Assembly: GCA_020740775.1 (NCBI GenBank)
Contig: JAHEWK010000006.1
Span: forward strand, 62,001 to 126,000
Direction: 5' to 3'
Source: Ilyonectria destructans
Taxonomy: Eukaryota; Ascomycota; Sordariomycetes; Hypocreales; Nectriaceae
Length of the DNA stretch: 64,000 nucleotides
The first letter of the stretch is position 1. Each line of letters begins with the position of its first letter. Shown in pieces: positions 13,201 to 24,775 of the stretch. Under the pieces are notes generated by a model. It did not search any database, was not told where the DNA came from, and saw nothing but the letters and a program-made list of their open reading frames with translations. The position numbers and the translations under genes were made by a program.

Positions 13201-16200
13201 AAATCCATCTTAAGTTCAATTTCTTATTTGGGGTTAAAAGTAGCTAATATAGGTTTACTTAAGATAAGGTTTTTAATAGTATTAAATACTTTCTCTATAG
13301 CAGTATTCTATCTAAAGTTTACTTCTTTTTTAGTAAGTTTAGTAAGTAGTATAGTATAGCTACTGAAGTTTTTAAGGAACCTTCAGTAGTAGTTAGTAAA
13401 TTTAAGGAATAATTATACTTCTTTAATATTTATTAGTTTCGGCTATTTACTAACTGCAGCAATTTTCTTTAGATTTATTCTAATCTTATTATAGGAGATA
13501 ATATATCTAAGAAACTTTACTTTTAAAATATAGAAGTTACTCTTTTTTAGTTTAACTAGTAGATTTATATCTTAAAGTACTTATAGTATCTTATAGATAT
13601 ATTCTATATATTCTTCTTTTAAGTTTAAGAAGATTAAAATATTATTTAGGTAGTATATAATAAATATATTTAGATACTTATATAGTATATTATTAATTAT
13701 TTATTGAAATATAGCTGGTATATTTATAAGTCTAAAGAGTATAATAAGATATTTATAAAGTCCGAACTTAATTTAAAAGGCAGTTTTCTATTTATATTCT
13801 TTCTTAATATAGATAAGATTATATACTCCCTTTAAATTTAATACTATAAATACCTTCTTACTATAGAGTTAGTCCTTAAGCTCTATAATAAGAGGTAATA
13901 GAGTTTAATCTTTAAGTATAATATTATTTAATTATTAGTAGTCTATAATAAGTTAGAGCTTGCTATTCTTTTTAGAAATAAATATAACTAGATATCCAGC
14001 TAATAACTTAAAGATTCTAATATATTCTTTCTATAGTATATCTTTAATATATTCTTTAAGTATATTAAGTTGTATTTTATTAAGGTTAAAGATTTTATAA
14101 AATATAGGTATTATTCTATTTTTCAGTATAATTTTATAGTTCTATTAACTGAATTTAGATAGTTCTATCTTAAGTTTTTCTACAAAGAGTTTTTTATAGA
14201 TTCAGTACTATACTGATATATTCTTAAGTTGTTCTTCTTTAGGTATTTTCTTATAATTCTTAAGGTTCTTATTTATCTGTATAAACTGTTATTAAAGGCG
14301 TCTAATTGTTCTTTAGAGTTATATCTTTTTGCCTTTTTGGTATTTATATTATATTCCTTTTAGTAGTGCTAAGATATCTATTATATTCTTATATAAATCC
14401 TTATTCTTACTGTCTTTAGAAGTTAGAATTAAAAATCTCTTATCTTCTAAGTTGCTATTATCTTTACTAAAGAGTATATTATTATAATTAATATATATCT
14501 AGCCAGTTCTTTAGTTAAATTATAGATTATATTTTATTAGCTATAGGTACCTAAAAATAATATTATAATATTTTATCAGTATAATATTAAGAGTAACTTC
14601 TTAATTTTATTTATTAATAAATATCTTTAGGTAATTAACCTATTAAGTTATCTATTTATTATTATATTTAAAGTTATTACCTTTAAGATTATATACTATA
14701 TAGAAGTTCTTTTTATCTTTCTATAGTAGCTTCAGTCTATTAACTACTAATAGGTTAATATATATAGCTTTAACTCTACTATCTACCAATATAGTAAGCT
14801 ATACTCCCTTAACTTATACTTATAACTTAAGTATCTTTCTTTTCTTTATTAATTCTATTATATATAGAGCTTTTATTAGAGGTAATTCTTCCTTATAGAT
14901 ATTGCCTGTCTGTTACTTCTCTATAGATAGTGTATATTGTTTTTTATAGGGCAGCTATTATCTGAATATCCTATCTTGGAATATTTATTATAGCTATTCC
15001 TAATCTATCGGTATTAAGCTTAGTCTACTTAATTTATTCCAGTTTAAGTTAGGAAGTTAAATTCCTTATTATATATCTATCTAATATATATATTAATTTC
15101 TTATGCCTTTATACTATACTTAGGGCATCCAGGCTTATTACAGGTTATTATATTTTATACCGAGTAAGATTAAATATTTCAGATAGATTCTTTATTATTA
15201 TATTTAGGGGTTATCCCTCTATATTCCTAATCTTCTATTTTACTTTTCTAGGCTTAATTAAGGCTACTTATTCCTTAGTAATTTAAAAAGTTATAATTTC
15301 AGTAGATTAGAAACTTAATATATCGGAACTTATCTCAATTTTCCCAGCTATATTCAGTACAGTCTGATTTATTATATTATAGTACTCTTATAGTAATATA
15401 CTTAGCAATATTTTCTTCTTTATATTTATACTACTTCTTTATCTTCTATTATTTATATATATAGTATTCTTCTATTTTATAGTTTTTAATAGTACTATTT
15501 AGGTTTATATATTCTGATAGAAAAAGGTCTCCTTTATTCTCCAGTTATATAATACCTATTTCTATACTATTTAGTAACTTAAAAATACTTAAGCTTGTTC
15601 TATAAGTATAGGTTTTAAATAGGTATATTATTTATTTATATAGAAAAATAGTTATAGTAGATTTTTTCTTCTTTATATATTAAGTATTTATAGATAATAT
15701 ATAATACCTATAAGATTTCTTAGTAGTTAAAATATACTACTGCTATCCTTAGGTTATTATCTTCTTATTCCTTTAGGGTTATATAGTATAGGTTATAACC
15801 TAATAGTATATTATAGGTATAGATATAGATAGAGTTAGTTACAGTAAGTATTTATTATTTATTTATAAAGTTATTATATATATCCGCTAGGTATTTCTAT
15901 ATTTAGTTTTTTAGGCTATTAAGTTTCCAGTATTCTTTATAGTTTTTATAGTTAGACTTAGAATTAATTTTAGGGTACTCTTCTATAGGGCGGATAACAT
16001 CTTTATCTGCTACTAGAAGTCCCATTTTCCATACAATACAGACTTTCTATTCAGTATATACCTAAGGTTAATTATCTTCCCTAATATAAAATTATTATCA
16101 GAGCTTATCTCTTTCTTCTTATCTCTAAGGTATTCTTACTCTATATTCCCTATCAGTTAGAGGTAGTATAATAGATCTAGACTGTCTGTCTGAAATTAAA

Positions 16201-17855
16201 TTTCCTTATTATACTATAGCTATAGTGCATAATATATTATTAAGGGTATTTAAGGTAGTATAGTAACTTTCTGAGACTGGCTTCTAGATGGACTTATTTC
16301 TCTAGTAACTTTATCTTTTTTTTTTCAGTCTGGTATTTTATTTATTCTTCCTTTTAGTATCTATTTTTCTATACTATACAGCTTATTTCTATACCTTCTC
16401 TGCTATATTATTTTTAATTATTTTAGTAGTTTTTTAGATATATAGTTTGAGGATAAATATATTATTAAGGCATTCCTTTTTCCAGTCTATATTATTCTTA
16501 TGGGCTCTGTTAAACCCTCTGTTATAACTGCTCTGGGTTATAGTAATAGTCTTGGATTAAATAGCAGTTTAAGGTTTATTATTATTATTAGAGTGCTGGT
16601 AGTTAGTAAATTATATATACTTACCTTCCGGTATAGACTTATACTTTTAGTTGGATTTTAAGGTGTAATACTTACTTTCAAAGTAGTCTATCTTTCTGCA
16701 GTTTTAATATTTAACTTTTAAATAGTCCTTCTATATAGCTTCTAATTCTATAGGTTCTGGTATTATTCTATAGGAGGTATTACCTTATTATTTCTTACTG
16801 TAGTTAGTGTTATTCCTTTTATCTTTTTAAGATAGTATATAGGTTATTCCTTCTGACTTTTTAGTTTTTTTTTCTTATTATCTTTTAAACTATTAGTTAT
16901 TAATTTCTATAGAAAGAGTAATAAGGGTATTAAATATAATTAGCTTATATCTAACTATTATATCTTTAACCTCTAATTTAAGCTCTCTATAGTAGGCTGC
17001 TATATATACTTCTTCTCTTCAGTTTAGGTATAAAGTACTATTATAGAATTTAGCTGTATAGCTAGATACTAAGGCTTTTTAAGAGAGTTTCTAAAGTTAT
17101 ATTTCTACTATTTATTTTTCGTTAATAAGGCTAAATATATCTTAAAGTTCCTTCTTAAATACTTTATAGCTAGTATAAATAGTTCTAGTTTCATCCTTTT
17201 ATATATAATAAGGATTATTAAGGTAGTCTCTTATAACTAGTTTAAATTATTAGAGTGTTTTTTCTTTAAGGAGCCCTATAGTATAATAGACTTTAGCTTT
17301 TTCTCTAGTAAACTGTATAGAATAGTAGTTTTAAAATACTCAGACTTATATAAGGAATCCTTAGAGACTGGTAGCTACTCTATTAAATAGTTCGGGTTAT
17401 TTTAGTTTAAGGATTTCTTCTATATTTCTTCTTTTTACTATAAGAGAGTTAAGGTAGATAATATAGTTACAGTAAAGTAACTCTTATTAAATAAGGTCTC
17501 TATTAAGTTACTTATTGCAATCTATAAGCTGGTTTATTTTCTCTAGCAGTTAGTTAATCTTATTATCTTTCTTCTTATTTTTTCTATTAGTAATATCAGC
17601 AAGCTTATTAAGCTTAACTTTAAGGTAATTATTTTACTTTTGGAGTTTCTTAAAATCTTTCTAAGTAACCTCTTTATTATTAGAGTTAGATTTAGATTTT
17701 TCTATATTAACGTTATTAATAGAGTCAACCTTAAGTAGAGTAATAGGGTTTTTTCCAGTTCTAAATAAGGTATTTAGGGTTATAGAAGCTATCTTAGCTT
17801 ATTTAAGATATTACTTAGGTCAATATAGTAATATACTGAATAAAAGCTATTAATA
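10204..17855 (-). pseudogene. Gypsy-type gag-pol remains of the inner element
   Basis: Read on the minus strand, a gag zinc knuckle is recognisable near 16662-16710: a mutated CxxCxxxGHxxxxC box, now reading roughly NCRKIDYFESKYY. The reverse transcriptase catalytic box reads YYLNNILIF near 13631-13660, with both Asp codons turned into Asn as in the outer copy. The separation and order (gag to the right, reverse transcriptase to the left) fit a gypsy polyprotein running leftward. Integrase should lie between about 10500 and 12500 but is too altered to point to residues. The many TAG/TAA codons where Gln or Trp would be expected are consistent with RIP. Confidence 0.7.
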
Positions 17856-18230
17856 TATAACAGTTAGGTCTAACCTAGGGGTATAGAGTAGGTTCAGTAG
17901 TGTAATATTTATAATTAAGTGGATTAGAATATTATAGTAAGTAATATAGATTACAGTCTAATAATAGTAGAATAGTAGATTTAATATAACTAAATATATT
18001 AATAGCTAGTAAGACTATCTCTATAAAAGTGCTAAATAATTATATCTATATACTAAATAATAATTTGTAGATTATATGGAGTGTTGGATTATAGTAATTC
18101 TGAGATTATAATAGTTCAGAATTATAGGTATAATTCTTAGTGTAATACTCCTTAGGTAATTAGATAGAAAAAGTGGGTATAATATAGTTCTGCCGGTTAT
18201 AACTGCCTAGTTCCAATTTGAGCTGTAATA
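17856..18230 (-). repeat. Inner element, 5' LTR (right)
   Basis: This 375-bp copy is paired with 9832-10203 and followed directly by the TTATA target duplication. The sequence left of it (complement of TTAATAGCTTTTATTCAG) is shared with the outer and the third gypsy element, and is where the primer-binding site should be. Confidence 0.85.
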
Positions 18231-18833
18231 TTATAGAACTTTATCTATAAGGAATTCTATATTATATTAAACTCTAGCTTTATCTATAAGGAACTGTATT
18301 GAGTAGTATATTTAGTAGGCTTAAAGCTATATAAGAAATCCCTAAAGTTTAGTAGCTAAGCTGTTATAGGGGTCAGACTGATATAGTCTGAGGATTTCTC
18401 TAGTGTTTTTACCTCTTACAGTATTAAAAGTGAGGTTTTTAATATAGTTTTTATATATATTTTTCTAGTCGATAAGTTCCTAAGCCAGTTTGTTATTTTA
18501 TTCCAGTAGGTTCTTATACTAGACGCCTAAGATATTAATTTATTCTTATTTATTAGCTGTACTAGCTTTAAAAACTATAAGAAGTTTGTTAAGCTAAGCT
18601 GATATTTCTTTATTAAATTATTTAAGCTTCTAGAAGTTCTTTATAGTAACTTCTTTATTATTATTTAATCTCTCTCCAGTAGGGTTAAAATCTCTATTAT
18701 TATTAATAAGTAGGTTATATATTCAGTTTTTAGGGGAACTTAAACTGCTAGAGGGTGTTATAGATGCTATTATAGTAAATTTAATATTATTTAAGATTAA
18801 TACAAGTAATATACTGAATAAAAGCTATTAATA

Positions 18834-19210
18834 TATAATAATTAGTATACTATTCTATACTTATAAGTCTAAAGTAAGCTGATTCTAATTAGTTTATATA
18901 ATAGATAAATTAGATAGATTAATAACTTAAATAATTAGAGTTATATCTAATAATAGTAGAGTTAAAAATACTTAATATAATTAAGTTATATTAATAGCTA
19001 AAGAGCTGCTTATTACTAAATATACACTTCTCAGTTAACTATATACTATATACTAATTAGTAGACTATTCTACTTATAGCTCAATTTAGAATAGAACTAC
19101 TAGAACTAAAGGTCAGTCCTCTTAGTCTATTCTGAGTATATATAATTAAACTGGGATTCTACCAGGCCTAACTGCCTGGTCTGGCCTGGGTTACAATATA
19201 GGCTGTAATA
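18834..19210 (-). repeat. Outer element, 5' LTR (right)
   Basis: This 377-bp copy is paired with 2863-3239 and followed by the TTAAC duplication at 19211-19215. It is slightly less mutated than its partner near the right end (GGGTTACAATATAGGCTGTAATA region). Confidence 0.85.
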
Positions 19211-19215
19211 TTAAC

Positions 19216-20339
19216 AGCTTAAGAAGTGGGCAATAAAATAGCTTACTCAGGTAGTAAGTATTTAAAATAAGATAGAAGCCAGTTAGAGATAGTCTCACTT
19301 AAAAACTAGAATATAGTATATAGATAAATAAGAGCTTTAGGAGTAACTTTACCAGTATAAATAGAGGCAATTACCAATCCACCCAATCCACCCAATCTAC
19401 CCTAATTTACTCCACTCTATAATAGCTTTAAGTGGATCTACTATATTAAGATATTCAGTAGATTATAATCTACCCACTCTACTTAAGCAGCCAGTAAATT
19501 AAGTAGAGTAGCTTTTAACTCTAGCTACAGTCCCCCACTTAGCAACTATTATAGAGACTGCCTAAGTCAAGCTAGCTAACTACTATAAAGTAACAGAGGA
19601 TTCTTCAGTATATTTAACAGTAACAGTCTTAAATCCCTTCCTTAAGTAGGTATATATAGAGAAGACTCAGAAAGATAAGAAGGAATAAATTAAAAAGGCT
19701 AAGGCTTGTATAGGGCAGCTATAGAGTGAGATATATAAGCTAACTACACTCTATCTTATTCTCCATTAAAGCTATACCCCAAAGCCCACTATAAAACAGT
19801 TAAATAGATATAAGATCTAAATAAAAAAGTAAAAAGCTATAATTTTAAATATAAATAATAATAAGTATAAAGTATACTGTTACAAACCTATAATAATAAT
19901 ATTGGATCCTTTAAAATAGTAGCTTAAACTGGCTTAGAAAAGAAGATTCCCTAACCTATTCTTAATAGCTATTAATATTCTACTGATTCCGCCTATATCT
20001 GCTAAGATAAAGTAACTCTTCTTTAAAGCTAGACTGACAGTTACCGACCAGTAAGAATCTATAAATATAGAAACTTTAAATCTTTTGGAATATCTATAAT
20101 CCTGGGATAGAAGCACTCTAATAGTTCAGTTAGAAGTAAGTTTTCCATTCTGTAAGGTATATATACTATTTTCTAATTATAGATTCTAGTGTAGCTATAT
20201 TAATTTAGCAGCTATAGATATTATACCTGATATTTATAAACTTTATAGATAGGCTGGCGGAAGAGATATAATTAAATAGTAGTATATTAGTTATATAGTA
20301 GGTAGCTTAAGGCTAAAGGTAGAAGGAAGAGGCAGATAT
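19216..20339. other. AT-rich stretch right of the nested elements, no gene recognised
   Basis: This stretch is partly mutated sequence with stops in all frames except short runs. A minus-strand frame at 19934-20116 (60 codons) has no recognisable motif. Three tandem copies of a 9-bp unit (CAATCCACC) occur at about 19374-19401. I could not connect it to the pogo-like relic on the left flank, although the outer LTR element inserted between them. Confidence 0.4.
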
Positions 20340-20500
20340 TATTTATAAGGTCTAGACTGTAATCTATACTGTAGTCTGGTCTGAAGGTAATAGACAGACT
20401 AATAGTTCAGTCTAAATATCTCAGCTAGACTGTTAGTTTAGTCTGACTAAGTCAGACAGACTAAATAGACAGTCTGGAGAGTTTAGACAGACTAATTAGA
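20340..20500. repeat. Cluster of GTCTG/CAGAC motifs in both orientations
   Basis: At least ten copies of GTCTG, AGTCTG or their complements are packed into about 160 bp. They include a near-perfect 17-bp palindrome, GTCTGACTAAGTCAGAC, at 20441-20457, set within a longer imperfect inverted repeat (about 20428-20472). Function is unknown. It could be a transposon end or a protein-binding array. Confidence 0.5.
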
Positions 20501-21718
20501 CTATTATAAGTATTAGTATAGCTTATTGAAGAGTAGGGAAAGCTCTTTACGAACTATATATAGATTTTTTTAAAAGCAACTGGATAAATATCGAGAGAGT
20601 ACTATAAACCTCATCTAGTAGTTATAGTAAATAGCTTTAATTCCGTCCAGGTCTATATATTGCCTTCTATTCTATAATATTATAAAGAATCTAGCTAGAG
20701 ATCAGTAAAAGCCTAAAGTGGTATAGGGATTAATATACCTTATAAGGTCTTTTACAGTTATACAGTATTATAGATTAATATTGGATAAATTATTAACTGG
20801 CTTAATCTTAATATAGGGAGTTCTGGAGATTTTATTTATTCTATAAATAGAGAGCTTTCTATAGAATAGGCCGTAGAAATACACAGGGAGACAGTTTGCT
20901 AATAGACTATCTACCTGCCTTATATTATATGTTTTGCTGGTGGGAGATATACTTAGTGCAGACTGAGGCTAAAAATAGAGAGAGTCTGGGATTACAAAAT
21001 GGATCCAACTAAAGGAGGGATTCTGCTGAGACTAGCAGAAGGAAATAGGCTGGCTAGATAGTTAAAGCACTTAATTAAATACTTCTCAATACAACTAAAA
21101 GAAAAAGAGTATAAAGAATATAGTATAAGCTGCTGTAACAGCTAATTTAGGATTGTAAGGAAAGATAGTATAAATCGAAAAGTTAAAAATTGAAGAAGGA
21201 AAAAGCATATCTATCTAATAACTTAAATAGTGCAGTCACTTTAAGTAGTAGCTAATATATCAGGCTAGCTCTGCTATAATTAAAACTCCAGTATACCTAT
21301 TAGCACTATTACAATATTAAGGGGTTCAGAGAGGGGGCAAAAAGCAAGTTAATATATAAGAGTTTACTTGTAAAGGATTATTATGCTTAGGGTATAGTGG
21401 TAGATTGCAGACGCTGCTAATTTTATCTATCTAATAACATAGCCCTAACCTTTTATATATATCTGTGTAGATAAATAGAGAACGATCGTAACTCATATTA
21501 AGCTTGAAGCTATATACCCCAACCAAAACCCCTTTCCCTATTTCCCTCTTAGCTTCCAGACAGAAGCCTATATATTCCGATAAAAAGATTATATCCTAAG
21601 GATAAAGAGTGATGAAGAAGGAAAAAGCAAGCTCCATATATAGACTAAGAGGATGGAGGCAGCTTGCCTTCTCTTGAGCAGTTGCTATAGCGTATAGATA
21701 ATATTGGTGAAGGTGCAC
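20501..21718. other. AT-rich to mixed intergenic stretch
   Basis: Nothing recognisable as a gene. The RIP signature fades gradually from left to right. The small secreted protein pseudogene begins immediately afterwards (on the minus strand its 3' end lies at 21719). Confidence 0.4.
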
Positions 21719-22028
21719 CTAGGGGAACTTAAAGTTGGGGGGGATACAGTAGGGGCTGAGGCTGGGCTGGAAGAACTTACAGACAGTCTTAGGGGGATAA
21801 ATATCAGCAAACTAGAAATATTAGTTAGTATCTTAATGTTCTTCTCGTCGAGGGGAGGAGAGAGAGGAGGAGGTAACATATAATAAACTTAAGGGAGATA
21901 TTGCAGACCTGCCAGCCGGAGGCGTCCTTGGTGCAGGTATAGGTGCCGGGGGTGCAACCCTTAGGCTTGCCGGGGGAGGCAGCAGCAAAGGAGGCCAGGG
22001 CGGCAATAATGGCGACAGAGACCTTTAT
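21719..22028 (-). pseudogene. Small cysteine-rich secreted protein (effector-like), broken
   Basis: On the minus strand a classic signal peptide (KVSVAIIAALASFAAAS) begins after ATA at 22026-22028. An ATG is expected in exactly this place, so the start codon appears lost by G-to-A. The mature part starts PGKPKGC and has cysteines in CTPGTYTC and WQVC. An intron follows whose right end (TACTAAC branch point, TAG) lies near 21812. Exon 2 (about 21811-21719) reads FADIYPPKTVC, then SPYCIPPNFKFP and TAG. The pattern C-x6-C-x9-C ... PPKTxC ... SPYCxPP resembles a widespread family of small secreted ascomycete proteins of unknown role. One cysteine expected before PPKT is Tyr here (TGT to TAT). The exact intron donor is unclear and may also be damaged. 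An in-frame ATG 72 nt upstream (22098-22100) could give a longer N-terminus, but this is less likely to be the native start. Confidence 0.6.
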
Positions 22029-22560
22029 AATGATAGTTTGGTGGTTGGAAGTAAGGAAGTATGTAAGTAAGTAAATTAAGTGAGTAAGAAGATTAAGCAA
22101 GAGGCTTTAGTTATTAGAGGTGGAATGTTATAGTCTTTATATACTCATCTTCGAGGCTATGCTTATGCTTCTCAGCTACCCTCTCTTTACCTCTCTCTCA
22201 ATCTGATCTGTCTGCTCCCCCGGGCGCGCTCAATACGAGCTGACAGACTCGAGATGGTGTGGAGGCGATATCCCACGCCACCTCTCGGGACCTGGCTCTC
22301 TCCCCAGGCTCTATCCGCCCTCCACCGTCCGCACCGTCTGCACCGTCTGCACTGTCTCCTCGGGAAGCTCCCTTAGATGCCTAGGAGTTGCTGCAAGCTA
22401 CGGGTGTGCTGAGACCCTAGCCCGGCGTGTATTTGGTGGAGGCTGGGTGCTAAGTGCCGTGCGATACGGTGCTGATTACGGGGAGATGGGTGATCGGCGA
22501 GCGGGATAAGGGACGGGGGAGTATAGATATTTTCGGCCCGGTTGACTCCCTAACTGCTTA
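22029..22560. other. GC-balanced intergenic region upstream of the secreted protein gene
   Basis: This is unmutated single-copy-looking sequence, likely the former promoter and 5' leader of the minus-strand secreted protein pseudogene. It contains four tandem copies of a 9-bp unit (CACCGTCTG with variants) at about 22323-22358. No coding potential was recognised. Confidence 0.45.
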
Positions 22561-23929
22561 CCGCCCCGAACGACATAGAATATACTTTCTAGCGGCTACT
22601 TGAAATATTAGCTATAAGGTAAGGAAACTCTCTATTGCTTCTTAACTTAATTTAATACTTAAACTTATAAATCTAAATACTAGAAAATTTCTATATAAGA
22701 TAATATAACTCTAATCGCTCTATCTAATTTAGAATATAATTCTTTAAGTAAAAGAAATAATTAAATAGAGTAAAAAAGTAAACTCTTTTACTTATATTTC
22801 CTTATTTTATATCTAGGTGATATTCTATATACCCCTAGAAAGAATCCTAGTAATATCTAATAGCACTACTAAAGGACCTATAGTATTCTTTTATAACTTA
22901 ATAAGAGTTAAAAATCATCTAACTGTAAGTCTATTAGATAAAATTACCTCTGCTATTCTAAGACTACAGTAAGATAGCTTGAAACTTTCCAACCGGTCTG
23001 CAATACTATAATAATATAACTATCCCTAAATTAAAAACCTAATATTCGGTAATTATTAGTATATAAAGATAGTATAAGTGCTAGAGCGGCTATCCACTCT
23101 AGATTACTACAATAGAGCTAATACTATCACCTCAATCTTCCAAGCGGAAGTACAGGCTAGGATGGCTGCAGCTGCTACTCCTTATTACTGTTATTATTAG
23201 CTATTTAACGGCGCCCTAAGTCGACGTCAGATGCTGCACGTAGTGAGAAGATAACGAACTTCATCACTATAGCTAGCGATATGGCGTTATCATACAACAT
23301 TAGATACATCAACAAGCGGCCGAGATACATACAGAACTACTTGGCACACACTGCCTGCACCTGGGTAGCGCTCTGTTGATTTTTGCACTCAGACTGACTG
23401 TACTCCAGGCCATACCGCGGTGAGATGGTCAGAGGCGCGCGAAACAGCAAGATATTTCTTCGTGGTAGCACATGGGCAAAAAGTTAAATTGTCTAGAGTG
23501 CGGATATCAGGTGACGCTCAACCATAGACGTCTCCTGCTATCATGAGCATTCAACAGTCCTAAACCCGGTCTCCCAACTAAGCCAATTAGTTTTGTTCAA
23601 TAGGCTCACAAAGTTTAGCTCACCTGATACATAGAGAGCCACCACGACCTGGCTCGGACGGATATTGCCCACAGCCACCAATTTCATGTGTCACAATACT
23701 ATTTATGGCACTTTCGGCAGCAGCTCTACCTGGTATTTGATACTCACCTTTGGATGGTGTCTAGTCTCAGTAATGGGAGGGCGTACGGAGGTCTCAAGGT
23801 ATTTATCTTGCACTCAGATGTAGGCATGACTTGGACTAAAGGCTTATCAGAGGGAGATTGTCAGAAAGCCGAGACGGAAATGTGCAATGTGGCACAAATT
23901 GTATGGTAATTCAAACACGGTTGGATTTT
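22561..23929. other. AT-rich patch then unique sequence without a recognised gene
   Basis: 22561-23140 is AT-rich with stops in all frames. 23141-23929 returns to balanced composition. The longest frame there (plus strand, 23688-23909) shows no family motif and no plausible start context. I see no transposon ends. Confidence 0.4.
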
Positions 23930-24038
23930 GAGGATATATAACATCTACCATCGCCTCTGTCCCGCAATTGATTGTGACAAGTTAGCCAGCATTGGGTGTG
24001 TGTCAGTGTCATTGATATAATCTACTACAACAAATACT
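23930..24038 (+). promoter_or_regulatory. Putative promoter and 5' leader of the ORF at 24039
   Basis: A TATA-like GGATATATAACATC lies at about 23934-23947, roughly 95 bp before the ATG. It is followed by an A/C-rich leader ending CTACAACAAATACTATG, which fits fungal start contexts. This is inference from sequence shape only. Confidence 0.35.
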
Positions 24039-24510
24039 ATGCCGACGCTCGAGATGACGCCCAATGACGGCCCTCAATCTGCCCCTGCCGTAATTAATCG
24101 ATTATTATGACGAACAGTCTGGCGCCACCCGCTCTGTCTTCGTCCTCAGCACGCACAGCACCCTCGAAGCGGCCAAGACCTTCGCCACCAGTGCCCTCCG
24201 GGAGCTCAAGTATGAGCCAGACGACTTCCAGGAGTACGCTGTGCGTCCGACCCCATCCTCCTCGGCCGAGCCATGGAAGCACGGCAACGGCGTCCTTGTT
24301 TTCGCCCGTGCATCTGCTGGGCAGGTGTTCGTCGTAGGGATCGATACAACGCCCAATATTGAGTCCCTTTCTGCGGGGCCGGATAGCGTCGTAGTCCTCC
24401 CCAAAGGCGCCGAGTTGCTGCACTACGTACTGCAGACCACGATCGATTACAACACGGACGGTACGGGCTCCGCACAGAGGACAGCCATCCTGATGGGTGA
24501 GAGGTCATAA
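24039..24510 (+). pseudogene. Uncharacterised fungal protein, probably frameshifted
   Basis: ATG at 24039 begins MPTLEMTPNDGPQSAPA and runs to a TGA at 24108. The adjacent frame, open from 24094, then carries a strongly codon-biased reading frame to TAA at 24508-24510. That frame contains RSVFVLSTHSTLEAAKTFA, then WKHGNGVLVFARASAGQ, FVVGIDTTPN and HYVLQTTIDYNTDGTGS. One extra T in TTATTAT (about 24101-24107) would account for the switch. The protein (about 157 residues once the frame is followed) looks like a small soluble fungal family without known function, apparently alpha/beta. A GTGAGA near 24496 could be an intron donor giving another C-terminus. It could still be expressed if there is an unseen intron rather than an indel. 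The neighbouring genes give no clue to its role. Confidence 0.5.
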
Positions 24511-24775
24511 CACTGCTAAAGTATCTCTCAAAACTACAGCACGCCAGGACCTGCCCGGAACATGAGCTGGAGATCTGGCCTTCGCAGTCTCGTTTGTCGG
24601 TCTAAAAGTCCACGACCGCCGGCTATCAAAGCAGCCGTACTTGCTTGCATGAAGCGTGAAAATGAGAATCAGCTTTCAATACCAACGGAAACATCTTTCC
24701 CGTGCTTATGGTGGGAGCGTTCATATGCTGTGGCAGCAGGGATGAGGAAAGGGAGCCGAGCGAGCCACGAAATAT
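24511..24775. other. Short intergenic stretch
   Basis: Balanced composition between the uncharacterised ORF and the end of the coiled-coil gene on the other strand. No motif or gene was recognised. Confidence 0.4.

Larger units (their letters stand above)
9832..18230 (-). mobile_element. Inner Ty3/gypsy-like LTR retrotransposon nested in the outer one
   Basis: LTRs at 9832-10203 (372 bp) and 17856-18230 (375 bp, differing by a 3-bp indel) bound an 8.4-kb element. It is flanked by a perfect TTATA duplication at 9827-9831 and 18231-18235. LTR ends are TATAACAG...CTGTAATA. The purine tract inside the left LTR and the reverse transcriptase show minus-strand orientation, the same as its host. Its internal region is similar in sequence to the outer element, while the LTRs are largely different apart from their ends, so the two are related but distinct families. 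It inserted after the outer element was in place. Confidence 0.87.
2863..19210 (-). mobile_element. Outer Ty3/gypsy-like LTR retrotransposon, split by a nested element
   Basis: Two 377-bp LTRs (2863-3239 and 18834-19210) of the same sequence bound the element. They are flanked by a perfect 5-bp target duplication, TTAAC, at 2858-2862 and 19211-19215. Removing the nested element (9832-18230 plus one copy of its target duplication) leaves about 7.9 kb, a normal size for a gypsy element. Orientation is minus: the purine tract (on the minus strand AGAGGGGAGATATTA) lies inside the left LTR, and the reverse transcriptase reads on the minus strand. LTR ends read TATAATA...GGCTGTAATA, consistent with TG...CA ends after C-to-T/G-to-A change. 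The coding region is full of stops, so the copy is inactive. Confidence 0.85.

Noticed and set aside
19216..20300. The missing N-terminal half of the pogo-like transposase on the right side of the nested LTR elements
   Set aside because: I looked for a helix-turn-helix or catalytic motif on both strands and found none that I could defend.
21685..21879. Pro/Ser-rich minus-strand frame over the small secreted protein gene
   Set aside because: It overlaps the intron and exon 2 in a different frame, and exon 2's frame has the conserved cysteine pattern.
24094..24508. Long minus-strand frames over the ORF at 24039-24510
   Set aside because: They are shadows of a GC3-rich coding region. The plus frame has the coherent protein features and promoter-like upstream sequence.
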